64,000 bases of DNA from JBARKJ01 sp963698885 (GTDB taxonomy: Bacteria > Nitrospirota > JACRHJ01): the NCBI GenBank assembly GCA_963698885.1, contig CAVOSJ010000002.1, forward strand, positions 310,001 to 374,000, written 5' to 3'. Below the pieces are notes generated by a model. That model searched no databases. It saw only the letters and a program-made list of their open reading frames with translations, and was not told where the DNA came from. Below, piece after piece: positions 7,761 to 16,290 of this stretch; within the stretch, counting starts at the first letter, position 1; each line of letters opens with the position of its first letter. The position numbers and the translations under genes are program-made.

Positions 7761-9857
7761 ATGAAAGATTACGCTGTAGAAAACATGAGAAATGTCGTAA
7801 TCGTCTCCCACGGCGGCGCGGGCAAGACCATGCTCACCGAAGCCATGCTCTACGCCGCCCATGCCACGGACCGCATGGGCAGGGCAGAAGAAGGCAACAC
7901 CGTGACGGATTTTGAGCCTGAAGAAATAAACAGACAGTCCTCCATCAGTTCCGCAGTCGCGTTCTGCGAGTGGGACGGCAACAAGATCACCTTAATCGAC
8001 ACCCCCGGATACATAAATTTTCTTGAAGACGCCAAAGCCTGCGTACGCGCGGCGGACGGCGCCGTACTCATAATGTCTCCGATATCGGGCCTAAAGGCCG
8101 AAACGGAGAAGGTATGGGAATACTGCAATGAATTCGGCCTTCCCAGAATAATATTCATCGCCAAGATGGACAAGGAACGCGCCGATTTCAGGAACGTCCT
8201 GAACGATTGCGGGAAGGGCTTCTGCAAGGATGCCACGCCGGTGCAGATGCCCATCGGCTCCGAGGGCGGCTTCAAGGGTATAATTGACCTCCTGAAAATG
8301 AAGGCTTACATCACGGAGGGTGACGGCAAATCCAAGGAGACCGATATCCCGGCTGAGATGAAGACAGAGGCCGAACAGGCCCGTGCCAGGATGATAGAGA
8401 GAATCGCGGAGAGCGACGATTCGCTTACAGAAAAATATCTGGAGACCGGCGGGCTTTCCCATGAAGAAATCGTCTCAGGCCTAAGGAATGGCTGCATCGC
8501 AGGAAAGCTAACCCCGGTGTTGTATGGCGCCTCGCCCAAAGGAATTGGGGTCACCCAGCTTCTGGACATGATTACGACAGCCTTGCCGAACCCGGTGGAA
8601 AAAGCCGCGTTGGCGCCCATTAAAGTCACGGATGCCCGGACCGGAGAGGCCGTGCTCCTGAAGACGGACAAGGACGGGCCCCTGGCGGCGGTGGTTTTCA
8701 AAACCATAGCAGACCCGTTCGCGGGCAAACTGAGCCTCTTCAGGGTCATTTCCGGACAGGTCCGCTCCGACTCCTCCGTATTCAACTCCAACAAGGAAAA
8801 AGAAGAGCGCATTGGGCAAGTTTTCTATCTGATGGGCAAAAAGCAGGTCCCGGCGCAGGCTATAAAGGCCGGCGAGATAGCCGCCGTCGCCAAGCTTAAG
8901 GAGACCATCACGGGCGATACCTTATGCGACAAGGCCCACCCGTATATGGTCGAACCCATACATTACCAGGAGCCGGTAATGGCGTTCGCCATCGAGGCGA
9001 AGAACAAGGGCGACGAGGACAAGATATCGAACGGCCTGCACCGCCTGCTGGAAGAAGACCCTACGCTTCGGTTCGTAAGGGACGAGCAGACGAAGGAGAT
9101 GATACTCTCCGGCATGGGGCAGCTGCACCTTGAAATCACGCTGGAGAGGCTGAAGAGGAAGTTCGGCACGGAAGTCATCATGAAAACCCCGAAAGTCCCG
9201 TACAAGGAGACTATCAAAGGCAGGACCAGGATTCAGGGCAAGTACAAAAAGCAGTCCGGCGGGCGCGGGCAGTACGGCGACACGTGGATTGAGATAGAGC
9301 CGCTGCCCCATGGCGGGGGTTTCGAGTTTGTGGACAAGATCGTCGGCGGCGCGATACCCAGGCAGTACATACCCGCGGTCGAGAAGGGTATCGTCGAGGC
9401 CATGCACGAAGGAGTCATAGCCGGATATCAGGTTGTCGACGTGAAGGTGACGCTTTTCGACGGCTCGTACCATGACGTGGACTCCTCCGAAATGGCGTTT
9501 AAGATTGCCGGCTCGATGGGCTTTAAAAAAGGCGTGCTGGAGTGCAGGCCGACTCTCCTTGAGCCTTTGATGGATGTCACGGTCGTCGTCCCGGAAGACA
9601 CTATGGGCAACGTCATAGGCGACCTGAACTCCAGGCGCGGAAAGGTGCAGGGCATGACGGCAAGCGGCTCCAGCCAGAAAGTGACTGCCCAGGTGCCGAT
9701 GTCGGAGATGCTGAACTACGCGCCGACATTGAATTCCCTCACGTCGGGACGCGGCATGTACACGATGTCGTTCTCCCATTATGACGAGGTGCCCGCCCAT
9801 CTGGCCCAGAAGGTCATAGAGGAAAGCAAAAAGGCGCATGTGGAGAAGGGGGAATAG
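7761..9857 (+). CDS. fusA: Elongation factor G-like translational GTPase (EF-G paralogue)
   Basis: The 698-residue protein has the five-domain EF-G layout. The P-loop is SHGGAGKT rather than the AHIDAGKT of housekeeping EF-G. Switch II reads DTPGY where canonical EF-G has DTPGH, and the base-recognition motif is AKMD instead of NKMD. These differences place it in the EF-G2/FusA-like paralogue group rather than the copy usually next to rpsL, rpsG and tuf, and none of those genes is adjacent. Ribosomal domain IV (YKKQSGGRGQYGD) and domain V look intact. A GGAGG ribosome site precedes ATG 7761. Whether it catalyses translocation or another ribosome step cannot be told from sequence. Confidence 0.85.
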   Translation: MKDYAVENMRNVVIVSHGGAGKTMLTEAMLYAAHATDRMGRAEEGNTVTDFEPEEINRQSSISSAVAFCEWDGNKITLIDTPGYINFLEDAKACVRAADGAVLIMSPISGLKAETEKVWEYCNEFGLPRIIFIAKMDKERADFRNVLNDCGKGFCKDATPVQMPIGSEGGFKGIIDLLKMKAYITEGDGKSKETDIPAEMKTEAEQARARMIERIAESDDSLTEKYLETGGLSHEEIVSGLRNGCIAGKLTPVLYGASPKGIGVTQLLDMITTALPNPVEKAALAPIKVTDARTGEAVLLKTDKDGPLAAVVFKTIADPFAGKLSLFRVISGQVRSDSSVFNSNKEKEERIGQVFYLMGKKQVPAQAIKAGEIAAVAKLKETITGDTLCDKAHPYMVEPIHYQEPVMAFAIEAKNKGDEDKISNGLHRLLEEDPTLRFVRDEQTKEMILSGMGQLHLEITLERLKRKFGTEVIMKTPKVPYKETIKGRTRIQGKYKKQSGGRGQYGDTWIEIEPLPHGGGFEFVDKIVGGAIPRQYIPAVEKGIVEAMHEGVIAGYQVVDVKVTLFDGSYHDVDSSEMAFKIAGSMGFKKGVLECRPTLLEPLMDVTVVVPEDTMGNVIGDLNSRRGKVQGMTASGSSQKVTAQVPMSEMLNYAPTLNSLTSGRGMYTMSFSHYDEVPAHLAQKVIEESKKAHVEKGE

Positions 9858-9877
9858 CGTTTTTCCGATAAAAATCC

Positions 9878-9906
9878 TTGACATAGGCCAAACCCTATTG
9901 TATATT
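9878..9906 (+). promoter_or_regulatory. Sigma-70-type promoter of ihfA
   Basis: A perfect TTGACA is followed after 17 bases by TATATT. The -10 box lies 43 bases upstream of ATG 9949. This is the best consensus promoter I found in the window. Confidence 0.75.
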
Positions 9907-9948
9907 GCGCATGTCGGGAGGGGGCAAATCTATTGACGGAGGTTGAAG

Positions 9949-10248
9949 ATGACCAAAGCGGACATAGTCTCGGAAGTTTATGAAAAGGTCGGTCTTTCCA
10001 AAAAGGAAGCAACTGACATCGTGGAGACGGTCCTTGACACCATAAAGGATACCTTGAAGGGTGGCGAGACCGTGAAGATTGCGGGTTTTGGCAACTTCGT
10101 CATCCGCGAAAAAGGCTCCCGCAAGGGGCGCAACCCCAAGACTGGCGAGAACATCGAGATTACCCCGCGCAAGGTCGTCACCTTCAAGCCGAGCATGATA
10201 TTCAAGGATTTCGTAGATAAGGGCAAGGAAGAAATAGCCGAAGCCTAA
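9949..10248 (+). CDS. ihfA: Integration host factor subunit alpha (HU/IHF family)
   Basis: The 99-residue protein has the DNABII fold. It starts MTKADIVSEVYEKVGLSKKE and carries the beta-arm signature GFGNFVIREKGSRKGRNPKT with the Pro-containing tip, then a basic end. The length and the MTKADI start favour IHF alpha over HU. It bends DNA in nucleoid organisation, recombination and sigma-54 promoters, with an IHF beta partner not in this window. ATG 9949 has a GACGGAGG ribosome site; a TTG two codons earlier is less likely. A MerR gene 9 bases downstream is a common arrangement for ihfA. Confidence 0.9.
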   Translation: MTKADIVSEVYEKVGLSKKEATDIVETVLDTIKDTLKGGETVKIAGFGNFVIREKGSRKGRNPKTGENIEITPRKVVTFKPSMIFKDFVDKGKEEIAEA

Positions 10249-10257
10249 GGGGCGCTT

Positions 10258-10763
10258 ATGCCCGCTCAGACAGGAAAACTTTTCTATAAGATCGGGGAGG
10301 TCAGCCGGCTGGCCCAGGTCGAGCCGTATATACTCCGGTATTGGGAGAACGAGTTCCGCGTGCTCTCCCCCAGGAAGTCAAGCGGCGGACAAAGGGTTTA
10401 CCAGCAGAAAGACCTGGACCTGGTCCTCTCGATAAAGAGAATGCTCCACGAAGAAGGCTACACGATAGCCGGGGCACGGAAAAAGATAGCCGAAAGAGTC
10501 AAAGAGGGCAAGGGGGCAAGGGAGGCTGTAGAGGGAGCAAAGACACGTCGGCGGCCACGATTCAAATGGCGGCAAAACCGGAGCCACTGGAATTAGGCAT
10601 TGCCGCCGAAGTCAGACCGAAGCCGCAAAAGCCCGCGCCCAGGAAAGTAAAAAGGAATATGCCGCAAATGACCCTTCCGTTTTTCGAGGCGGAAGACGAC
10701 ATCCAGGACGCCCTGGTGAAATTCAAGGCGGAAATAAAGGAGCTTATCAATCTGGTAAAGTAG
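10258..10763 (+). CDS. MerR-family transcriptional regulator, frameshifted
   Basis: Residues 8-75 form a MerR helix-turn-helix: YKIGEVSRLAQVEPYILRYW, the wing with GGQRVYQQKDL, and IKRMLHEEGYTIAGARKKI. No effector cysteines are seen, as expected for the short MerR proteins encoded beside ihfA. The first frame ends at 10596 in low-complexity arginine-rich sequence. The genuine coiled C-terminus (MTLPFFEAEDDIQDALVKFK) continues in another frame to 10763. One missing base between about 10500 and 10560 reconciles the two. Lies in an operon with ihfA. Confidence 0.8.
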
Positions 10764-10778
10764 TATAATGGTTTAAGT

Positions 10779-10855
10779 CGGGGCGTGGCGCAGCCTGGTA
10801 GCGCACTTGTCTGGGGGGCAAGGGGTCGTCCGTTCAAATCGGATCGCCCCGACCA
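10779..10855 (+). tRNA. tRNA-Pro (anticodon GGG)
   Basis: The sequence folds as a cloverleaf with acceptor CGGGGCG/CGCCCCG, anticodon loop CTGGGGG (anticodon GGG, reading CCC), T-arm GTTCAAATC and an encoded CCA end. Confidence 0.93.
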
Positions 10856-10885
10856 ATTTTTTACCCATAAAACTCCCAAAGGAAT

Positions 10886-10912
10886 GGCCGCCTATAAGGC
10901 GGCTGTTTTTTT
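10886..10912 (+). terminator. Rho-independent terminator after tRNA-Pro
   Basis: Stem GCCGCC/GGCGGC with a TATAA loop, followed by a run of seven T. It closes the ihfA-merR-tRNA transcript. Confidence 0.8.
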
Positions 10913-10953
10913 ACAATGAGCAGATGTTTTATCAGGAGAAAGGATTTCCGTAA

Positions 10954-11646
10954 ATGAAACAGTGTTATTATTCCCTTTTAACCCGTAAATTAAACAAACG
11001 AAAAATATTGCTTGCACTGCAGGATCAGGCCGGCGTAATTAACCTGGGCATGCCGCAAATAAAACGCGAGATAGAGAATCAGTGTTGTGGCCTTTTTCAG
11101 GAACACTATGGCGATTTCGATTATGGCTCCGATTACGAGTCCATGACTGTCCGGGGCCTGGCCAATGAGTCAGGCGTGATCAGAGGAGTGATCGTCAAGA
11201 CCATCAAATTCCTGCCCCGGCCGGAATCGATGCTGCTCGCTGGAGATAATAACGCAGTAAAACCCCAGTATGCAGAAGCATGCGGCCTGAAAAGGGATAA
11301 TATTTTCACTGCCGGGCTTTCCGATAACGTCGATTACCAATGGAATTTCGAGGAAGACCCGCCGGCAATCCCACCTATGGAATGCATTATTTCCAAGGCG
11401 ATCCTAGAGCACCTGCTCGACCCGTACAAGCATGTAAAAGACCTCTGGAAGCTTCTTAAAAAGGGCGGCATGCTGCATCTTTATACCGTCATACCCGGCT
11501 TCGAGTATCACCGCCACCCTGTAGACTGCCTGCGATTTTATCCCGACTGGTTCGAGGAAGCCGCAAAGCGCCTGGGGGCGGAGATAGCGTATAAATACCT
11601 GGGCAGAGGCGAGACTAAAATTTATTACGTGTTCAAGAAACCTTAA
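10954..11646 (+). CDS. Class I SAM-dependent methyltransferase-like protein
   Basis: The 230-residue protein resembles the second half of a Rossmann methyltransferase: CIISKAILEHLLDPYKHVKD is the post-II/IV region, then KKGGMLHLYTVIPG. The SAM-binding glycine loop is degenerate (MLLAGDNNAV where DxGxGxG is expected). Substrate unknown; relatives act on surface sugars or lipids. It may be a divergent enzyme or inactive. It stops three bases before surE, so they are probably co-transcribed. Confidence 0.6.
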   Translation: MKQCYYSLLTRKLNKRKILLALQDQAGVINLGMPQIKREIENQCCGLFQEHYGDFDYGSDYESMTVRGLANESGVIRGVIVKTIKFLPRPESMLLAGDNNAVKPQYAEACGLKRDNIFTAGLSDNVDYQWNFEEDPPAIPPMECIISKAILEHLLDPYKHVKDLWKLLKKGGMLHLYTVIPGFEYHRHPVDCLRFYPDWFEEAAKRLGAEIAYKYLGRGETKIYYVFKKP

Positions 11647-11649
11647 ATA

Positions 11650-12417
11650 ATGCTCATATTAGCTACTAACGACGACGGCGTTTACTCGCCCGGACTAAAG
11701 ATACTCGCAAATGCCCTGAAGCACCTGGGCGACGTGTGGACGGTTGCGCCGGACAGGGAGCAGAGCGCCGTTGCGCACTCGTTGACCCTCCACAGGCCGC
11801 TGCTGGTCGAAGAGGTGATGGATAAGGTCTATGCCGTAAACGGCACGCCGACGGACTGCGTGAATGTCGCCGTGCACGGGATACTGCCGGGAAGGCCGGA
11901 CCTCGTTGTATCTGGGATTAACAAAGGGGCCAACTTAGGCGACGACGTGACGTATTCCGGCACGGTATCAGCCGCGCTGGAGGCCGCGATAATGGGGATT
12001 CCGTCGTTCGCCGTATCGATGGTGGCCAGGGAGGATTTCCTTTTTCAAACTGCGGCGGACTACGCGGCGACCCTCGCGGCGCAGGTGATACGGGACGGCC
12101 TGAAGAAGGACACGCTCTTAAACGTCAACGTCCCGAACCTCATGCCGGAGGAGATAAAAGGCGTGCGCATCACCCGGCAGGGAAGGCGCGTATACACCGG
12201 CTCCGTCCTTGCACGCATCGACCCCAGGGGGAAGAAATATTACTGGATAGGCGGCGAGACGGAGAACTGGATCAAGGACCCTGTCGCCGACCACGAGGCG
12301 GTGAATAAGGGTTATATATCCGTGACTCCGCTCATGCTCGACCTGACAGACTACGGATACCTTGATAAAATAAAGAGCTGGGAACAACTGTCCATTATCC
12401 TGAACCCGTTCCCGTAA
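11650..12417 (+). CDS. surE: 5'/3'-nucleotidase SurE
   Basis: A metal-dependent nucleoside monophosphate phosphatase. The 255-residue protein begins MLILATNDDGVYSPG, whose DD pair binds the metal. The motifs VNGTPTDCVNVAVHG, VSGINKGANLGDDVTYSGTV and VNVPN are all present. Length is typical. It is followed by pcm, the common surE-pcm pairing linked to stationary-phase survival and repair of damaged proteins. Confidence 0.93.
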   Translation: MLILATNDDGVYSPGLKILANALKHLGDVWTVAPDREQSAVAHSLTLHRPLLVEEVMDKVYAVNGTPTDCVNVAVHGILPGRPDLVVSGINKGANLGDDVTYSGTVSAALEAAIMGIPSFAVSMVAREDFLFQTAADYAATLAAQVIRDGLKKDTLLNVNVPNLMPEEIKGVRITRQGRRVYTGSVLARIDPRGKKYYWIGGETENWIKDPVADHEAVNKGYISVTPLMLDLTDYGYLDKIKSWEQLSIILNPFP

Positions 12418-12498
12418 AAACGGGAATGCAGCGTTTTTAAAGCCGCTTGATGCCAGCTTCATCAGGGCATGACAATCAACTTATTGAATTAAGGATAC

Positions 12499-13167
12499 AT
12501 GGTCCGGAACTTCGACGCGCTTCGTAAAAGGATGGTTGAGACCCAGCTGATGGCCCGGAATATAACGGACCAGCGGGTGCTCCAGGCCATGCTGAAGGTC
12601 CCGCGCCACCTCTTTGTGGACGAGGCGCTATGGGACAGCGCGTATGGAGATTACGCCCTGCCTATCGGCGAGGGGCAGACCATATCCCAGCCGTACATGG
12701 TTGCGGTCATGACGGAACTGCTTTCCCTGACAAAGGACGACAAAGTCCTTGAAATCGGCACAGGCTCCGGCTATCAGGCGGCGGTGCTCGCTGAACTGGC
12801 GGGGAAAGTCTGCACCGTGGAGCGTATCGGCGCCCTTGGGATGCGGGCCAGGAAGATCCTTGATTTCCTGGGTTACTCCAATATCGCGGTACGCACCTTC
12901 GACGGCACTTACGGCTGGCGCGACGAGGCCCCTTTCGACAAGATAATCGTTACCGCGGCCTCACCGGAAATCCCGAAGCCTCTTTTAGACCAGCTTAAAG
13001 AGGGCGGGCGGATGGTGATACCAATCGGCGACAAATACCTTCAGACCCTTACGACGGTGGATAAGAAGCCCGGCGGGGCCACAGACGTAAGGGAATCTAT
13101 AAAATGCGTTTTCGTGCCCCTCATCGGCGCGTACGGCTTCAAGGCGGACGGGAAGGACAGTGGCTGA
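12499..13167 (+). CDS. pcm: Protein-L-isoaspartate O-methyltransferase
   Basis: It methylates isoaspartyl residues so they can revert to aspartate. The 222-residue protein has the family motif GEGQTISQPYMVAVMTELL and the SAM loop VLEIGTGSGYQAAVLAEL. A second conserved segment, DKIIVTAASPEIPKPLLDQL, follows at about residue 150. Cytoplasmic. Its last bases overlap the GTG start of the dedA-like gene, so the two are probably translated together. Confidence 0.93.
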   Translation: MVRNFDALRKRMVETQLMARNITDQRVLQAMLKVPRHLFVDEALWDSAYGDYALPIGEGQTISQPYMVAVMTELLSLTKDDKVLEIGTGSGYQAAVLAELAGKVCTVERIGALGMRARKILDFLGYSNIAVRTFDGTYGWRDEAPFDKIIVTAASPEIPKPLLDQLKEGGRMVIPIGDKYLQTLTTVDKKPGGATDVRESIKCVFVPLIGAYGFKADGKDSG

Positions 13168-13786
13168 GAGCCTCATAAAATACCTGGCCGGTTTTGTGAT
13201 CGGCGCCATATCCGCCATGGGTTACTGGGGTATAGTGCTGAGCATGGCCATAGAGTCCGCCTGCATACCGCTGCCGTCCGAGATCATAATGCCGTTCTCC
13301 GGTTATCTGGTGTTTACTGGCCGCTTTGGACTTTTCCAGGTGGCCATTGCCGGGGCCGCAGGCTGCGTCCTGGGCTCTGTCATAGCATATTGGGTCGGCG
13401 TGTACGGCGGCAGGCCCTTTCTGCTTAAATACGGCAAATACGTCCTCATAACCCCCAAAGAGCTGGATACCGCCGACCGCTGGTTTGCGAGATACGGAGA
13501 CGCCGCGATATTTATCTCGCGGCTGCTGCCGGTCATCCGCACTTTCATATCCCTGCCCGCCGGCATCGCCAGGATGAACTTCCCGAAGTTCGTGATATAT
13601 ACCTTCATCGGCTCCTTCCCGTGGTGCCTGGGCCTTGCCTGGCTTGGGAAGACGCTTGGCGAGAACTGGAACACCCTCGGGAAATATTTCCACCAGCTGG
13701 ACGCGTTAATCGGCGTGGTAATCGTCGCGGGGATAACATGGTTCGTCTGGCGGCACTGGCCTAAGAAGGCCGCTCCGCTTTACTGA
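13160..13786 (+). CDS. DedA/SNARE-associated family membrane protein
   Basis: The 208-residue protein has five to six hydrophobic segments and the DedA signatures ESACIPLPSEIIMPFSG, then GSVIAYWVGVYGG and FISRLLPVIRTFISLPAGI. DedA proteins are thought to move lipid carriers such as undecaprenyl phosphate and to support membrane homeostasis. The GTG start at 13160 overlaps pcm by eight bases. C-terminus is basic and cytoplasmic. Which DedA paralogue is not decidable. Confidence 0.87.
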   Translation: MAESLIKYLAGFVIGAISAMGYWGIVLSMAIESACIPLPSEIIMPFSGYLVFTGRFGLFQVAIAGAAGCVLGSVIAYWVGVYGGRPFLLKYGKYVLITPKELDTADRWFARYGDAAIFISRLLPVIRTFISLPAGIARMNFPKFVIYTFIGSFPWCLGLAWLGKTLGENWNTLGKYFHQLDALIGVVIVAGITWFVWRHWPKKAAPLY

Positions 13787-13837
13787 TTCAAAATCATCTT
13801 GAAAAATTAAAGCCGTAATGTTATAAGTTTTGTAGAC

Positions 13838-13913
13838 GCGGGCGTAGCTCAGTTGGTAGAGTACAAGCTTCCCAAGCTTGGTGTCGCGGGTTCGAATCCC
13901 GTCGCCCGCTCCA
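13838..13913 (+). tRNA. tRNA-Gly (anticodon CCC)
   Basis: Acceptor GCGGGCG pairs with CGCCCGC. The anticodon stem CAAGC/GCTTG encloses the loop TTCCCAA (anticodon CCC, reading GGG). T-arm GGGTTCGAATCCC and encoded CCA are present. The B12 riboswitch starts within about ten bases of its end. Confidence 0.93.
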
Positions 13914-13920
13914 ATTTATA

Positions 13921-14063
13921 AAAATTCCAGGGAAGACGGTGAAAAACCGTCACTGCCCCGCAACTGTAAGCGGCGAGCCTGCCCCAAATGCCACTGTCCC
14001 CAAGCCGGGATGGGAAGGCGGGGAGTGGCCACGACCCGCGAGTCAGGATACCTGGTCAATGCT
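13921..14063 (+). promoter_or_regulatory. Cobalamin (adenosylcobalamin) riboswitch
   Basis: The conserved core is present in order: CCAGGGAAGACGGTG at the start, the CACTGCCCCGCAACTGTAAG B12 box, the central GCCACTG...GGGAAGGCGGGGAGTGG arm, and the closing GAGTCAGGATACCTGG. It sits 100 bases before cobO and directly before a terminator, as expected for B12 control by premature termination. Confidence 0.93.
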
Positions 14064-14101
14064 CGAATGCCTTCCGAGGGGGAGGGTGAGAGGTCAATAA
14101 T

Positions 14102-14137
14102 CACCCCCGTCCCTTTTAAAAAAGGCGGGGGTTTTTT
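14102..14137 (+). terminator. Riboswitch expression platform terminator
   Basis: CCCCCG (14104-14109) pairs with CGGGGG (14126-14131), with an inner CCTTTT/AAAAGG stem, then six T. When B12 is bound, this hairpin would stop transcription before cobO. Confidence 0.85.
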
Positions 14138-14162
14138 AATTTCGTCACGGAACGCGGATACC

Positions 14163-14697
14163 ATGCTGAAAAAAGGCTTCGTGCACGTCTATACCGGGTC
14201 CTCGAAGGGAAAGACCACCGCCGCGATGGGCCTTGCATTCCGGGCGCTCGGCCAGGGCTTAAGAGTCCTCGTCGTCCAGTTTTTAAAAGGGGCAAACGAA
14301 TCCGGCGAGATAAAGATGCTGTCGAAAATCCCGGACGCCGAAATACATCCGGTTCGCCGACCAGCGTCATCCGCTCTTCTGCAAGGAAGGCTATGACCTT
14401 GACGAATTAAAGAAATCCATCTCCGGCGGGTTTGCCCTCGCAAGGGAAAAAGTCCTTTCGGGTGAATATGACTTGGCCGTGCTGGACGAGGTCAATAACT
14501 GCGTGAAGGACGGCTGGCTGGATATCGAAGAAGTCGTTTCGCTGATAAACGAGAAGCCTGAAAACGTGGAGCTGGTGCTGACGGGCAGGGGATGCCCGAA
14601 AAGAATAATCGAACTGGCCGATTACGCGACTGAGATGACCGTGATAAAGCATCCGGCCAAAGGCGGAGTAAAAGCGCGAAAAGGGATAGAGTTCTGA
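14163..14697 (+). CDS. cobO: Cob(I)yrinic acid a,c-diamide adenosyltransferase (BtuR/CobO), frameshifted
   Basis: It transfers adenosyl from ATP to the corrinoid cobalt. The N-terminal P-loop YTGSSKGKTTAAMGLA and the C-terminal LAVLDEVNNCVKDGWLDIEEV segment with ELVLTGRG are typical of CobO, total about 178 residues. The first frame from ATG 14163 ends at 14396. The rest reads in the next frame (YIRFADQRHPLFCKEG onward). Removing one base near 14341 restores it. First gene of the B12 operon; its TGATG stop overlaps cobU. Confidence 0.88.
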
Positions 14698-15218
14698 TGG
14701 GGAAGGTTATCTTCATAACCGGCGGCGCGCGCTCCGGCAAGAGCGGGTTTGGCCTCTCTCTGGCCGAAAAGCAGGGCGGGCGGATGGTATACATAGCCAC
14801 GGCGAAGGCGCTCGACCCGGAGATGGAGGAGCGGATAAGCAGGCACAAAGAGGCGCGCGGGCCGCTATGGGAAAGCGTGGAGGAGCCGCTTGAGATAGCC
14901 AAAGCCCTGCTTTCCATAGACGGCGGGACCGTCATCATAGATTGCCTGACCCTTTGGCTGTCGAACCTGATGGAGAAATCCGGGGTCGAAGGTTTTGAAG
15001 ACAGGTCCTCGACCGAGGCCAGCTACCTGGCAAACGCGCTTAAGAATTTCAGGGGAGTAGCCATCGTGGTATCGAACGAACTCGGTTCCGGCATAGTGCC
15101 GCTTACGCCTGCGGCGCGGGCGTTCCGGGATGCCGCCGGACGGGTGAACCAGATAATCGCCCGCGCTTCGGACGAGGCTTATCTTGTCGCGGCGGGCCTG
15201 CCGGTAAGGTTGAAATAG
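14697..15218 (+). CDS. cobU: Adenosylcobinamide kinase / adenosylcobinamide-phosphate guanylyltransferase
   Basis: A bifunctional enzyme that activates adenosylcobinamide to the GDP form. The 173-residue protein has the P-loop ITGGARSGKS, the nucleotide-site histidine and basic stretch EERISRHKEARG, VIIDCLTLWLSNLM and the VVSNELGSGIVPLTPAARAF motif. Full length. It starts on the cobO stop codon and is followed ten bases later by cobT. Confidence 0.94.
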   Translation: MGKVIFITGGARSGKSGFGLSLAEKQGGRMVYIATAKALDPEMEERISRHKEARGPLWESVEEPLEIAKALLSIDGGTVIIDCLTLWLSNLMEKSGVEGFEDRSSTEASYLANALKNFRGVAIVVSNELGSGIVPLTPAARAFRDAAGRVNQIIARASDEAYLVAAGLPVRLK

Positions 15219-15228
15219 AGGGGCGTCA

Positions 15229-16290
15229 ATGGTACTATTTGAGGAGACTTTAAAAGCGATAGCGCCAGTTGACGAGACGAGGGCGGGCGATATACAGAAA
15301 AGGCTCGACTGCAAGACGAAGCCGCCGGGGAGCCTTGGACGGCTGGAGGAACTTGCAAAACGCGTCTGCCTCATTACCGGCAGCGACAACCCGGACTCGG
15401 CAAAGAAGGTAATATTTGTTTTCGCCGGCGACCACGGGGTCGCGGACGAGGGAGTGAGCGCATACCCCAAGGCTGTTACCGCCCAGATGGTCCTGAACTT
15501 CATCAACGGCGGCGCGGGCGTTAACGTCCTGGGAAGGCACGTGGGCGCGGACATCATAGTGACCGACATCGGAGTGGACCATGAATTCGGCTTAGTGGAA
15601 GGCCTCCGGAACGCCAAGGTCGGGCGCGGCACGGACAATATCGCGACGGGGCCCGCCATGAGCCGGGAGAACTGCGTCAGGGCGATAGAGGTGGGCATTG
15701 GTCTTGTAAACGAGTTCGCGGACCGGGGATACGGCATCATCGGCACCGGCGACATGGGCATTGCGAACACCACCCCGTCTTCGGCCCTCGCGGCGGCATA
15801 TACGGGCCTGCCCGCGGCGGACGTTACAGGCTACGGGACGGGAATCGGCGAGAGTAGTTTCGCGGTGAAAGTGGAGGTAATAAAGAGGGCGCTTGCGGTA
15901 AACCCGCCCGATAAAAATGACCCGCTCGGCACGCTGGCTAACCTGGGCGGCTATGAGATTGCGGGTATCGCCGGGGTGGTATTGGGTGCCGCGGCAAGGA
16001 GACTGCCGGTGGTGGTGGACGGGTTTATCTCGACCGCCGGGGCGCTCGCGGCGTGCGAGATAAAGCCGGAGGCGAAGGGATATATTATCGCCGCCCATAA
16101 GTCGGTGGAGCGCGGACATACCGCTATGCTCGAACGCCTGGGGCAGAGGCCGCTCCTTGATCTGGGCATGAGGCTTGGCGAGGGCACGGGCGCGGCGCTT
16201 GGTATAAGCGTTATCGAGGCGGGGCTGAAGATACTTAAGGAGATGGCGACGTTCGGAGAGGCCGGGGTGGACGGAGAGAAGATTTGTTAA
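15229..16290 (+). CDS. cobT: Nicotinate-nucleotide--dimethylbenzimidazole phosphoribosyltransferase
   Basis: It makes alpha-ribazole phosphate from the lower-ligand base. The 353-residue protein has KTKPPGSLGRLEEL near residue 30, the FAGDHGVADEGVSAYP motif, a glycine-rich GTGDMGIANTTPSSA segment, and the catalytic-glutamate region LGEGTGAA at about residue 320. The accepted base may be 5-hydroxybenzimidazole if the last gene of the operon is BzaF. The TAA stop is in frame with the downstream cobS coding sequence. Confidence 0.94.
   Translation: MVLFEETLKAIAPVDETRAGDIQKRLDCKTKPPGSLGRLEELAKRVCLITGSDNPDSAKKVIFVFAGDHGVADEGVSAYPKAVTAQMVLNFINGGAGVNVLGRHVGADIIVTDIGVDHEFGLVEGLRNAKVGRGTDNIATGPAMSRENCVRAIEVGIGLVNEFADRGYGIIGTGDMGIANTTPSSALAAAYTGLPAADVTGYGTGIGESSFAVKVEVIKRALAVNPPDKNDPLGTLANLGGYEIAGIAGVVLGAAARRLPVVVDGFISTAGALAACEIKPEAKGYIIAAHKSVERGHTAMLERLGQRPLLDLGMRLGEGTGAALGISVIEAGLKILKEMATFGEAGVDGEKIC

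Noticed and set aside
8922..9884. 320-codon open frame on the minus strand
   Set aside because: It is the antisense of the EF-G-like gene, histidine/arginine-rich and without family features.
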